A stretch of 64,000 nt of DNA from Flavobacteriaceae bacterium D16 (GCA_021295155.1 JAJTJC010000035.1:1-64000); one strand, 5' to 3'; positions 36,701 through 45,766 are shown, numbered from the stretch's first letter. Made by a program: numbers and translations. The notes: generated by a model from the sequence alone, not told the origin.

Positions 36701-38353
36701 TTGCTCAAGCAACTTGCCATAAAGAATTTTGCTCTTATTGACGATCTGAACGTCAAATTCTCCTATGGATTCACAACCATTACAGGCGAGACCGGTGCTG
36801 GTAAATCTATTTTCCTGGGAGGTTTGTCTTTAGTCCTCGGAAAACGGGCAGATCGCTCCACTCTGCGGGATCAGGGAAGCAAATGTATTATTGAAGCCGA
36901 GTTTGAGATTGGGTCCTATAACCTGAGAACATTCTTTGCGGATCAGGAATTGGATTATGATGATCATACCATTCTGAGACGTGAAATTCTGCCGAGTGGA
37001 AAATCAAGGGCTTTTATCAATGACACCCCGGTCACCCTGGATATATTAAGCGCTCTAGGCGAACAATTGATCGATATTCATTCACAGCACCAAACCCTCA
37101 AACTGACAGAAGCGGATTTTCAGCTTAAGGTGGTAGACGCCCTGGCAAATAATGGGCTATTGCTGGCCGACTTCAGAGAGAAACTGGCTTGTTACCGGGA
37201 GGAAGAAAAGCAATTGCAAACCCTTCTGGAAAGACAACAACAGGCCTTGAAAGACTACGACTACAATAGTTTTCTTTTAAAGGAGCTAGAGGATGCCAGA
37301 TTAGAGGGGGTTAATCAAGAAGAGCTGGAAGCAGAGTACGAGCAGTTGACTCATGTTGAAGAGATCCTGGAACAACTTTCCCAGGCCTCCCGTATTTTAC
37401 AGGAAGATCAGATAGGTTTGCTGGCTACAATGGGTCAGTTGAAACAGATTTGTAATAAACTAAGCGATTTTGGGTCGCATTTCCAGACTCTTGCAGAACG
37501 GGTTAATTCCAGCTATATAGAGCTAGACGATGTAGCTGCGGAGATTGAACAGCAACAGGAATCCCAGATTGTAGATCCCAGAAGGCTGGAAGAAGTGGGG
37601 TCAAGTCTTCAGTCCATTTACGGGCTGCAGAAAAAACACACTGTAAGTTCTGTTCAGGAGTTGCTCTCCATAAAACAGGAACTGGAAGAAAAGGTCATTG
37701 ACACGGACAATTTGGACAATCAGATTGAAAGCAAGCGCAATACCCTGGATATTCTGAATAAGGAATTGGAAGGGATGGCGTTATCCCTCAGGGAAAAAAG
37801 AAACAGTGTGATCCCAAATCTGATTTCTGAATTGGAAACAATGCTGGAACCACTGGGAATGCCCAATGCCAGATTCAATATTGAGGTAAAGGAGGTTCCA
37901 GATTTTAATAGAAATGGCAAAGATGGGCTGGCCATGGCGTTTTCTGCAAATAAAGGATCCGATTACGGACCTTTGAAGAAGGTAGCTTCCGGGGGGGAAC
38001 TTTCTCGAATTATGCTTGTTATCAAGGCTGTTTTGGCCAGATATGAAAACCTGCCAACCATGATGTTTGATGAAATAGACACTGGTGTTTCAGGGGAGAT
38101 TTCCAACCGTATGGGAGATATCATGACTCAAATGAGTAAACGAATGCAGGTATTTTCTATCACCCACCTTCCCCAGGTAGCTTCTAAGGGCGATCAGCAT
38201 TTTAAGGTATTTAAAGAAGATAAGGATGGTATTACACATACCCGAATGAAGGAACTACAACCTGAAGAAAGGATCGTGGAACTGGCTGAAATGCTCGGTG
38301 GCAAATCCTTGTCAGAATCGGCCCTGGCACACGCGAGACAATTATTAAATTAA
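36701..38353 (+). CDS. recN: DNA repair protein RecN
   Basis: A 550-residue SMC-like ATPase in double-strand break repair. Walker A GETGAGKS is at 29-36. Long coiled-coil arms (about 150-385) surround a central hinge, the ABC signature appears as ASGGELSRIMLVIKAV, and Walker B as TMMFDEIDTGVSGEI. The start is a TTG at 36701. LLKQLAIKNFALI aligns with the conserved RecN N-terminus (MLxxLxIKNFALI), so the non-ATG start is well supported. Confidence 0.95.
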   Translation: MLKQLAIKNFALIDDLNVKFSYGFTTITGETGAGKSIFLGGLSLVLGKRADRSTLRDQGSKCIIEAEFEIGSYNLRTFFADQELDYDDHTILRREILPSGKSRAFINDTPVTLDILSALGEQLIDIHSQHQTLKLTEADFQLKVVDALANNGLLLADFREKLACYREEEKQLQTLLERQQQALKDYDYNSFLLKELEDARLEGVNQEELEAEYEQLTHVEEILEQLSQASRILQEDQIGLLATMGQLKQICNKLSDFGSHFQTLAERVNSSYIELDDVAAEIEQQQESQIVDPRRLEEVGSSLQSIYGLQKKHTVSSVQELLSIKQELEEKVIDTDNLDNQIESKRNTLDILNKELEGMALSLREKRNSVIPNLISELETMLEPLGMPNARFNIEVKEVPDFNRNGKDGLAMAFSANKGSDYGPLKKVASGGELSRIMLVIKAVLARYENLPTMMFDEIDTGVSGEISNRMGDIMTQMSKRMQVFSITHLPQVASKGDQHFKVFKEDKDGITHTRMKELQPEERIVELAEMLGGKSLSESALAHARQLLN

Positions 38354-38425
38354 GTTAGTGAGGGGCGCTGTTTGCAAATAGGGGGTATTTGCTCTGACAG
38401 AAGGATTTCAGTGCTCAAATTTTGA

Positions 38426-38433
38426 TATCTTTG
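38426..38433 (+). promoter_or_regulatory. -7 promoter element for fabI
   Basis: TATCTTTG matches TAnnTTTG and lies 27 bases before the fabI ATG at 38461. It belongs to host-like sequence left of the AT-rich segment. The -33 element is not clear. Confidence 0.5.
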
Positions 38434-38460
38434 CCCCCAACTAATACCAAAAAAAACACA

Positions 38461-39327
38461 ATGTCACATAATTTATTAAAGGGTAAAAGGGGAATCATAT
38501 TCGGAGCATTAGATGAAAATTCTATCGCCTGGAAAACCGCAGAGCGAATTCATGAAGAAGGAGGTACGTTTGTGCTAACTAATGCACCAATTGCTTTAAG
38601 AATGGGGACTATCTCTGAACTTGCAGAAAAAACAAATTCTGAAGTCATTCCTGCAGATGCAACTTCAATGATGGATCTTGAGAACTTGGTAGATAAAGCC
38701 ATTGAAATTCTAGGAGGTAAAATAGACTTTGTGTTACACTCTATTGGCATGTCTGTAAATGTGCGAAGAGGAAATCCCTATACACATCAAGATTACAACT
38801 TTACTAAAACAGGTTGGGATGTGTCGGCTTTATCTTTCCATAGAACAATGAGTGTACTTTATAATAAAGATGCTGTTAGTGAATGGGGAAGTATTGTGGG
38901 ATTGACATATATGGCAGCACAACGTGTATTTCCGGATTATAATGATATGGCAGATAATAAAGCCTACTTAGAATCTGTCGCCCGCAGTTTTGGTTATTTC
39001 TTCGGAAGAGATAAAAAAGTAAGAGTCAATACTGTTTCACAATCCCCAACGCCAACAACAGCTGGTAGTGGAGTAAAAGGATTTGACGGTTTCTTGGCTT
39101 TTGCAGAAAAAATGTCACCACTTGGTAATGCAACTGCATTGGAATGTGCAGATTATATTGTAACACTATTCTCAGATTTAACAAGGAAAGTAACGCTTCA
39201 AAACTTATTCCATGATGGTGGATTCTCAAATATGGGAGTTAGTACCGCAATAATGGAAGATTTTATGCAAAACAACCCTCCTGAAGAATCTGTTGCAGAA
39301 ACCGTTAAAAAAGGAAGAAAGAAGTAA
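38461..39327 (+). CDS. fabI: Enoyl-[acyl-carrier-protein] reductase FabI
   Basis: A 288-residue short-chain dehydrogenase-type enoyl-ACP reductase. Seen: nucleotide-binding GALDENSIAWKTA (FabI lacks the usual GxxxGxG), the HSIGM loop, and the catalytic Tyr/Lys pair in YNDMADNKAYLE (Y-x6-K). It performs the last step of the fatty-acid elongation cycle and is the triclosan target. ATG 38461 (MSHNLLKG) is the family start. From about 38570 onward its codon use (TTA, AGA, ATT, A/T-ending) is AT-rich, unlike recN, and this continues through the next three genes. A terminator follows. Confidence 0.95.
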   Translation: MSHNLLKGKRGIIFGALDENSIAWKTAERIHEEGGTFVLTNAPIALRMGTISELAEKTNSEVIPADATSMMDLENLVDKAIEILGGKIDFVLHSIGMSVNVRRGNPYTHQDYNFTKTGWDVSALSFHRTMSVLYNKDAVSEWGSIVGLTYMAAQRVFPDYNDMADNKAYLESVARSFGYFFGRDKKVRVNTVSQSPTPTTAGSGVKGFDGFLAFAEKMSPLGNATALECADYIVTLFSDLTRKVTLQNLFHDGGFSNMGVSTAIMEDFMQNNPPEESVAETVKKGRKK

Positions 39328-39348
39328 TCTTAAAAAGGTTTTCAATTT

Positions 39349-39380
39349 AAAAGAGGTCTAGTTTTAGACCTCTTTTTTTT
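39349..39380 (+). terminator. Terminator after fabI
   Basis: AAGAGGTCTA (39351-39360) pairs with TAGACCTCTT (39365-39374) around GTTT, followed by a run of T. Confidence 0.85.
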
Positions 39381-39477
39381 ATGTCATTCTTTTCTTAAGC
39401 ATGAGTTATGTCACCTTTTTCACGAAAAAGAAGTTTTAAATTAGGTCTCGTTTAATAAAATAATTCAAATAACATCT

Positions 39478-40353
39478 ATGAGACCACTCAAAATAGTTGT
39501 ACTTATAAAGCAAGTACCCGATACTAGGCACGTCGGTCCTGACGCAATGAAACCTGATGGTACTGTTAATAGAGGAAAATTAGATACAGTATTTAATCCT
39601 GACGATTTACATGCTTTAGAATTAGCCCTTAATTTAAAAGATAGAGTTCCTGGAACAGAAATTACCGTTATGACAATGGGTCCAAGAAGAGCTGCAGATA
39701 TTATCAGGGATAGTTTATATAGAGGAGCTGATAATGGAATTATGATTTCTGATAAGCGTTTTGGAGGCGCAGATACTTTGGCAACAAGTTATACACTGGT
39801 AAAAGCAATTAAAAAATTAGCTTCTTTTGATATCATAATGTGTGGAAGACAAGCCATTGATGGAGATACCGCTCAGGTAGGACCTCAATGTGCAGAAAAA
39901 TTAGGAATACCTCAAGTAACCTATGTTGAAGAAGTCATTTCAATTACCAATGATGAGGTTGTCGCAAAACGCAGATTATCAAAAGGCGTAGAGACTGTTT
40001 CTTCTCCCTTACCATGTTTAATGACAGTACATGGTGCTTCTCCAGCCTGCAGATCTAAGGAAGCTAAGCGCGTAATGCAATTTAAATATGCTAGAACCAA
40101 TTCTGAAATAAAGAGGAATGATGAGTTTATGAAGGAATTACATGCAAAAAGACCCTATTTAACCATTCCAGAATGGGGGGTTGAAGATATTGATGCAGAA
40201 ATATCAAAAATTGGACTTTCAGGTTCGCCAACAAAAGTTAAAAGTGTAGAAAGTATTGTTTTAACAGCAAGTGAAGCTAAAGTTTTGTCTGATTCTGATT
40301 CTGATATTGAAGGCATGATAATAGAATTAATTGAGCACCATACGATTGGATAA
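39478..40353 (+). CDS. etfB: Electron transfer flavoprotein beta subunit
   Basis: 291 residues, longer than the roughly 250 of classical EtfB. It starts with the family IVVLIKQVPDT and contains FGGADTLATSYTL and CGRQAIDGDTAQVGPQ. The latter two match the form I know from clostridial, electron-bifurcating-type EtfB rather than the mitochondrial type. It forms a dimer with EtfA, binds FAD/AMP and passes electrons from acyl-CoA dehydrogenases. Codon use is AT-rich (20 G+C in the 60 bases 40261-40320). No promoter was recognised in the 97 bases after the fabI terminator. Confidence 0.9.
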   Translation: MRPLKIVVLIKQVPDTRHVGPDAMKPDGTVNRGKLDTVFNPDDLHALELALNLKDRVPGTEITVMTMGPRRAADIIRDSLYRGADNGIMISDKRFGGADTLATSYTLVKAIKKLASFDIIMCGRQAIDGDTAQVGPQCAEKLGIPQVTYVEEVISITNDEVVAKRRLSKGVETVSSPLPCLMTVHGASPACRSKEAKRVMQFKYARTNSEIKRNDEFMKELHAKRPYLTIPEWGVEDIDAEISKIGLSGSPTKVKSVESIVLTASEAKVLSDSDSDIEGMIIELIEHHTIG

Positions 40354-40374
40354 TAACCAATAAATTGAATTAAA

Positions 40375-41394
40375 ATGAAAAGCGTATTTGTTTATTGCGA
40401 AGTTGAAAATCAAAAAGTTGCGGAAATAAGCCAAGAGTTATTATCAACAGGTAAAAAACTAGCTATAAAATTAGGTTGCCCACTTGAAGCGATGGTTTTT
40501 GGTAGTAAACTGGATAAAATAAAAAGTCAAGTTTCACCATTTGGTGTAGATAAAATATATATCGCAGATGATGACAGGTTAGAGCCTTATAGAACCTTAC
40601 CTCACGCGTCTTTAGCCACACATTTGTTAAAAAAGGAAGATCCACAAATCGTATTATTTGGAGCAACATCTGTAGGTAGGGACCTGGCACCTCGACTGGC
40701 TTCAGCGCTTAATTGCGGTTTAACTGCTGATACTACTATCTTAGACATCGGAGATCACTTCGTAAAGAAAGAAAAGAGAGAATATAAAGATTTACTGTAT
40801 GCAATACGCCCTGCTTTTGGAGGTAGTATTATGGCAAATATTATCAATTGGGATCAGCATCCGCAAATGGCTACTGTAAGAGAAGGTGTTATGAAGAAAG
40901 AGATTTATGATAAAAATTATAAATCGGAAATTGTTGAAGTAGATGTAAACTCTTTAGTTAAGGAAGAAGATTTTGTAGTAAAAATTATTGAACGACATAT
41001 AGAGGAATCAGATGTTAATCTTAAAGAAGCTCCAATTATTGTAGCTGGTGGTTATGGTGTTGGTTCAAAAGAAAATTTTGAACACCTGGAAGAACTAGCC
41101 GAGTTATTAGGAGGCGAAGTAGGGGGCTCAAGAGCAGCTGTAGATGCTGGTTTTATTGATCATAATCGTCAGATTGGGCAAACAGGTACAACTGTAAGAC
41201 CTAAGCTATATATAGCTGCAGGAATTTCAGGAGCAATCCAACATACAGCTGGTATGCAGGATGCTTCAATGATTATTTCTATTAATAACGATCCTGAAGC
41301 GCCAATTAATAGACTTGCCGATTATGTGATTCAAGGCGATTTAGGGGTAGTAATCCCTAAGATGATTAAGTTTTATAAAGCAAACGCCAAGTAA
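40375..41394 (+). CDS. etfA: Electron transfer flavoprotein alpha subunit
   Basis: 339 residues. The C-terminal FAD-binding domain is conserved: VAGGYGVGSKENFEHLEELAELLGGEVGGSRAAVDAG, then QIGQTGTTVRPKLYIAAGISGAIQHTAGMQ and SIINNDPEAPI-like SINNDPEAPINRLADY. Lys318-type residues bordering the FAD site are not individually assigned. It partners with the EtfB 21 bases upstream. It is AT-rich like its neighbours. The N-terminal adenosine-domain half begins SVFVYCEVENQK. Confidence 0.92.
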   Translation: MKSVFVYCEVENQKVAEISQELLSTGKKLAIKLGCPLEAMVFGSKLDKIKSQVSPFGVDKIYIADDDRLEPYRTLPHASLATHLLKKEDPQIVLFGATSVGRDLAPRLASALNCGLTADTTILDIGDHFVKKEKREYKDLLYAIRPAFGGSIMANIINWDQHPQMATVREGVMKKEIYDKNYKSEIVEVDVNSLVKEEDFVVKIIERHIEESDVNLKEAPIIVAGGYGVGSKENFEHLEELAELLGGEVGGSRAAVDAGFIDHNRQIGQTGTTVRPKLYIAAGISGAIQHTAGMQDASMIISINNDPEAPINRLADYVIQGDLGVVIPKMIKFYKANAK

Positions 41395-41444
41395 GTGTTT
41401 ATAATGCAGCGTTACCATTAACTCAAAATATAAAAAATTAGAAA

Positions 41445-43181
41445 ATGGATAATTTTTTTAACGATACAAAGGATTTTAAATTTCATTTAACGCATCCTCT
41501 TTTTCAAAAAATTGTAGCACTTAAAGAAAAGAATTTTAAAGAAGCTGAAGAGTATGATTATGCACCTTTAAACCATGAGGATGCAATAGATAATTACGAA
41601 AAAGTTTTAGAAATAGTCGGAGAGATCTGTGCCAATACAATTGCAGCAAATGCAGAGTCTGTAGATTTAGAAGGACCTCATATAGAAAATAATGAAGTAA
41701 TTTATGCTAAGGGTACTACAGAAGACTATAAGGCACTTTATAAAGCAGGATTAATAGGTATGGCATTACCTAGAAAATATGAGGGTTTAAATTTCCCTAT
41801 GCTGCCTTATGTAATGGCTGCAGAAATGGTAGCTAGGGCAGATGCTGGTTTTGCGAACATTTGGGGATTACAGGATTGCGCTGAAACTATTTATGAATTT
41901 GGTTCAGAAGAACAAAAAGACAAATTTCTCCCACGTTTTAATAGAGATGGAGCAACTGCAGCCATGGTGCTGACAGAACCAGACGCAGGTTCAGATTTGC
42001 AATCTGTAAAATTGAAAGCAACTTTCGATGAAAAGGAAAACACTTGGAAACTAAACGGTGTTAAACGATTTATTACCAATGGAGATGCTGATATTTCTCT
42101 AGTTCTTGCAAGATCAGAACCAAACACATTAGATGCTCGTGGTTTGTCATTGTTTATTTACGATAGAAACGACCATGCAGTACAGATAAGACACTTAGAG
42201 AAAAAATTGGGTATCAAGGGGTCACCAACTTGCGAATTAGTATTTAAAGACGCACCTGCCGAATTGGTAGGTAAAGAACGTTTTGGGTTGATAAAATACG
42301 TTATGGCATTAATGAATTCTGCGCGACTTGGTGTTGGAGCGCAATCAGTTGGTATTGCCGATGCTGCATATAGAGAAGCTTTGAAATATGCAGAGGATAG
42401 AGCGCAATTTGGAAAAGTGATTTTAAACTATCCAGCTGTTTATGAAATGATAACAAATATGAAGGTGAAAATAGACGCCTTACGTTCGTTGTTATACGAA
42501 ACGACTTTGTTTGTTGACATGACGAAAGCTTATGAAGAAACTATGAAAGAAAGGCGCTTGGAGAAAGAAGAGCGTATGGAAATGAAACATTACATGAAAT
42601 TAGCAAATGTCTTTACTCCACTAATAAAATTAACATCGAGTGAAGCTTGTAATAAAATGGCCTACGATTCACTACAAATTCATGGCGGAACAGGATTTAT
42701 GAAGGATTTTCCAATTGAGCGAATTTATAGAGATGCAAGAATAACATCAATATATGAAGGAACTTCTCAATTACAAGCTGTTGCCGCAATAAAAGGCGTT
42801 ACAACTGGAGTGTTTATTGAGCAGATAAAATTCTATGACACTCAGGTTTCAGATAAAAACTGTGAGATCAGAACCAAACTTCACAAAATGACTGAATCCT
42901 ACGAATCCATTACAAATAGGGTCATTGAATTAAATAATAATGAATTATTGGATTTCCATTCTAGACGTTTAGTTGAAATGGCTGGGAACATAATTATGGG
43001 TTACCTTTTAGTCCTAAATAGTCAAAAAAATGAGACCTTCTCAAATGCGGCAAGATTGTTTGTAAATCTTGTAAGAGCTGAAAATTTTGAGAGTTATAAT
43101 TTTATTGAAAATTTAGAAGTTTCTGAGTTGGAATTATACAGGGTCTTAAAACCAGAAGAGGTTTTAGAGGAAGTATCTTAA
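41445..43181 (+). CDS. Acyl-CoA dehydrogenase, long form
   Basis: 578 residues, against about 380 for classical short/medium-chain enzymes. A C-terminal extension of roughly 130 residues (about 450-578) follows the ACAD core, as in other large ACADs (VLCAD-like or Bacteroidota DUF-extended types). Core motifs: AMVLTEPDAGSD, KRFITNGDAD, and YRDARITSIYEGTSQLQ with the catalytic-type Glu in YEGTS. Adjacent to etfAB, so its electrons very likely go to that ETF. AT-rich (19 of 60 G+C at 41581-41640). No terminator was seen after it, and only 34 bases precede the glycosyltransferase start. Confidence 0.9.
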   Translation: MDNFFNDTKDFKFHLTHPLFQKIVALKEKNFKEAEEYDYAPLNHEDAIDNYEKVLEIVGEICANTIAANAESVDLEGPHIENNEVIYAKGTTEDYKALYKAGLIGMALPRKYEGLNFPMLPYVMAAEMVARADAGFANIWGLQDCAETIYEFGSEEQKDKFLPRFNRDGATAAMVLTEPDAGSDLQSVKLKATFDEKENTWKLNGVKRFITNGDADISLVLARSEPNTLDARGLSLFIYDRNDHAVQIRHLEKKLGIKGSPTCELVFKDAPAELVGKERFGLIKYVMALMNSARLGVGAQSVGIADAAYREALKYAEDRAQFGKVILNYPAVYEMITNMKVKIDALRSLLYETTLFVDMTKAYEETMKERRLEKEERMEMKHYMKLANVFTPLIKLTSSEACNKMAYDSLQIHGGTGFMKDFPIERIYRDARITSIYEGTSQLQAVAAIKGVTTGVFIEQIKFYDTQVSDKNCEIRTKLHKMTESYESITNRVIELNNNELLDFHSRRLVEMAGNIIMGYLLVLNSQKNETFSNAARLFVNLVRAENFESYNFIENLEVSELELYRVLKPEEVLEEVS

Positions 43182-43215
43182 ATACGATATGGATTAACTA
43201 CTTTTGTTTAAACTA

Positions 43216-44238
43216 ATGAAAACAAAAGATATTTCCTTTTCATTTATTATCCCTGTATATAACAGACCTAATGAAATAAGGGAGCTGTTAGAAAGTCTTT
43301 CACATCAAACTTATGCTAGACCATTTGAAATAGTAATTGTTGAGGATGGGTCTCAGCAAACTTCGGAGGACATTGTTGGGCAGTACAAAGAACAGCTAAA
43401 TATTCTGTATCTGTTTAAACCCAACAGCGGTCCTGGTGACTCCAGGAACTGCGGAATGCGTAAAGCAAACGGCAACTATTTTATCCTTCTGGACTCGGAC
43501 TGTATGCTACCGCCTGATTACCTGCAGCGGGTAGCAGAATCGTTAAATAAGAATTTTGTAGACGGCTTTGGAGGTCCGGACACCTTTCATAAGGACTTTT
43601 CCCCCCTCCAAAAGGCCATTAACTACGTAATGACCTCCCTGCTTACCACAGGTGGCATTCGTGGACATAAGGCCGCTGCAAAACGCTTTCAGCCAAGGAG
43701 CTTTAATATGGGTATTTCTCGCAGTGCCTTTGAAGAAACCGGTGGGTTCGGGAACATTCATCCCGGCGAAGATCCTGATTTGACCCTCCGTATGTGGAAA
43801 AAGGGCTTCCAGACCCGACTGATACCTGAGGCGTATGTTTTTCATAAAAGGAGGATCGATTTCGGTAAATTCTACAAACAGATGAATAAATTTGGTATGG
43901 TCAGGCCCATTCTAAATCAATGGCACCCTGGATCAGCTAAATTATCTTATTGGTTCCCTTCATTTTTTATTTTGGGTTTACTCGCCTCCATACTGCTAAT
44001 GGCGGTGCAATTCTATGTGCCAATTTTACTTTACCTGCTTTACTTTATACTCCTTTTTATTGATTGCCTGATCCAATACAAACAGCCAAAAGTGGCCATT
44101 TTTTCGCTATGGGCTGTACTCGTTCAATTCACGGCATATGGATACGGTTTCCTAAAGTCGACTATCTTGGTTAATTTTAGCAGTAAAGAACCGCAGATGG
44201 TGTTTCCCAATTTGTTTTTTCAAAAGGATCAGGAATGA
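43216..44238 (+). CDS. Family 2 glycosyltransferase
   Basis: 340 residues. The GT-A N-terminal half has FIIPVYNRPNEIRELLESL, VIVEDGSQQTSED and the metal-binding LLDSDCMLP. The acceptor-side motif is HPGEDPDLTLRMWKKGF. The C-terminal 100 residues have two to three membrane helices (about 240-320). It likely transfers sugar to a membrane glycolipid or polysaccharide. The first about 120 bases of the gene are very AT-rich (13 and 21 G+C per 60), while the rest is 42-53%, so the gene looks mosaic. An in-frame TTG at 43204 is less likely than ATG 43216. It overlaps the YbbR-like gene by four bases. Confidence 0.9.
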   Translation: MKTKDISFSFIIPVYNRPNEIRELLESLSHQTYARPFEIVIVEDGSQQTSEDIVGQYKEQLNILYLFKPNSGPGDSRNCGMRKANGNYFILLDSDCMLPPDYLQRVAESLNKNFVDGFGGPDTFHKDFSPLQKAINYVMTSLLTTGGIRGHKAAAKRFQPRSFNMGISRSAFEETGGFGNIHPGEDPDLTLRMWKKGFQTRLIPEAYVFHKRRIDFGKFYKQMNKFGMVRPILNQWHPGSAKLSYWFPSFFILGLLASILLMAVQFYVPILLYLLYFILLFIDCLIQYKQPKVAIFSLWAVLVQFTAYGYGFLKSTILVNFSSKEPQMVFPNLFFQKDQE

Positions 44239-45188
44239 CAGCACAACCTAAAAACGGGGTAGATAAAAGGAAAATGCAGATTTTTCTGGTTTTCTTGTTT
44301 TGCTCTTTTTTGATCTGGTTGATAAGCAAGCTTTCCGAAACCTATACTGAAAGAACCACCTTTGAAATAGTATATGTAAGTGTCCCGGACTCTCTCCTTC
44401 TTACCTCCAGTTCCAAAGGCACACTCTCGACAAGGATACAAACAAGTGGCTTTCAGATGCTAAGCTCTGGATTCAGGAGTAATCAAATAGCGATCGATGT
44501 TTCAAAATTTAGACAAAGAGGTGGTCGGTATTACATAAGCCCCGCAGATTACCGCAGGCAAATGGAACAGCAATTATCGGGGTCAATTCAATTACAGGAC
44601 ATAGACAGGGATACCCTTTTTCTTGAATTGTACGAGCTCGTTTCCAGAAAAGTACCCGTAAAACCGAATCTCAATATAAGTCTGGCACAGAATTACATGA
44701 TGAAAGGACCCGTGGAGGTTTTACCGGACAGTGTGCTGCTCAGAGGACCAGAAAACCAATTGGCGGCCATCATGGAAGTGCGTACTGAACTATTGGAGTT
44801 AAATGAGTTGGAGCAAAACTTTAGCAGGGAAATACCGCTATTGATTCCGGAAGAATGGGAATCGATAAACCTGGACATTAGTATGGTGAACCTAAAAGGG
44901 ACCGTTTTCCGTTTTTCGGAAAAAATGATAAGCATACCAGTTTCTGTGCTCAATCTTCCTGAGAATACGGAACTGAAAATATTCCCTAATACGGTAGAAA
45001 TACTTTGCAGGGCAGAATTGGAAACGCTTAAAGAATTACAACCAAATCAATTTTCCATAGCAGTTGATTATAAAGATATGCGTGAAGGAATCAAAACGCT
45101 TCCGGTTAAAATTGAACAGCAACCGGCGTTTGTTCAGAGCGTTCAGCTTATGAATGATCAGGTAGAATTCCTGCTGATACGACAATGA
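44235..45188 (+). CDS. YbbR-like (CdaR-type) domain protein
   Basis: 317 residues with an N-terminal transmembrane helix (about 14-31) and then beta-rich extracytoplasmic repeats resembling YbbR domains. Repeated patterns such as PDSVLLRGPENQLAAIMEVRTELLELNEL are typical. In Firmicutes CdaR regulates diadenylate cyclase CdaA, but no cdaA was seen here, so that role is not assumed. The ATG overlaps the glycosyltransferase stop and the coaE start overlaps its end, forming one operon. Confidence 0.8.
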   Translation: MTAQPKNGVDKRKMQIFLVFLFCSFLIWLISKLSETYTERTTFEIVYVSVPDSLLLTSSSKGTLSTRIQTSGFQMLSSGFRSNQIAIDVSKFRQRGGRYYISPADYRRQMEQQLSGSIQLQDIDRDTLFLELYELVSRKVPVKPNLNISLAQNYMMKGPVEVLPDSVLLRGPENQLAAIMEVRTELLELNELEQNFSREIPLLIPEEWESINLDISMVNLKGTVFRFSEKMISIPVSVLNLPENTELKIFPNTVEILCRAELETLKELQPNQFSIAVDYKDMREGIKTLPVKIEQQPAFVQSVQLMNDQVEFLLIRQ

Positions 45189-45766
45189 AATTAGTTGGAC
45201 TTACAGGCGGTATAGGGAGTGGTAAGACCACTGTCAGTGAGATGTTTTCTGAACTTGGAGTACCCGTATACAATAGTGATCAAGAGGCTAAGAGGCTGAT
45301 GAACAGCTCTGAGGAGCTGAAAGGTCAGATAATCAAACTCCTGGGAGACGAAGCATACAAAGAAGGGGAATTACAAAGGCGCTTTATTGCCGAAAGGGTA
45401 TTTTCTGAACCTGATTTGCTACAGCAACTTAACGCAATTGTCCATCCTGCCGTAAAGAAAGACTTTTATAAATGGGCGCTTTACCAAGAATACCCATACC
45501 TAATTCAGGAAGCGGCTATACTCTTTGAAAATGGATCCCATGACTCATTTGACAAGATGATCCTGGTAACGGCTCCTGTTGAGGAACGAATATCCCGTAT
45601 CCAGAAAAGGGACGGAAGTACAAGGGAAGCGATCTTGGAACGTATACAAAATCAATGGGAAGATTCAAGAAAAATTCAGTTAGCGAACTATGTCATCGAG
45701 AACATAAACCTGCCAGAAACCCGCGAACAAGTTATGGCAATACACGCGGAACTCCTTGAATTATAG
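45185..45766 (+). CDS. coaE: Dephospho-CoA kinase
   Basis: A 193-residue P-loop kinase for the final step of CoA synthesis. Walker A GGIGSGKTT lies at residues 8-16. The family segment YNSDQEAKRLM and IVHPAVKKDF follow, then the LID with QKRDGSTREAILERI. It overlaps the upstream YbbR-like gene by four bases. Confidence 0.94.
   Translation: MKLVGLTGGIGSGKTTVSEMFSELGVPVYNSDQEAKRLMNSSEELKGQIIKLLGDEAYKEGELQRRFIAERVFSEPDLLQQLNAIVHPAVKKDFYKWALYQEYPYLIQEAAILFENGSHDSFDKMILVTAPVEERISRIQKRDGSTREAILERIQNQWEDSRKIQLANYVIENINLPETREQVMAIHAELLEL

Noticed and set aside
38461-43400. Genomic island with integrase or insertion sequence at the AT-rich segment
   Set aside because: No transposase, integrase, tRNA or direct repeat was seen at either edge. 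Homologous replacement fits better.
44235-45188. c-di-AMP control by the YbbR-like protein
   Set aside because: CdaR controls CdaA in Firmicutes, but no cdaA is in the window. Only the fold is claimed.
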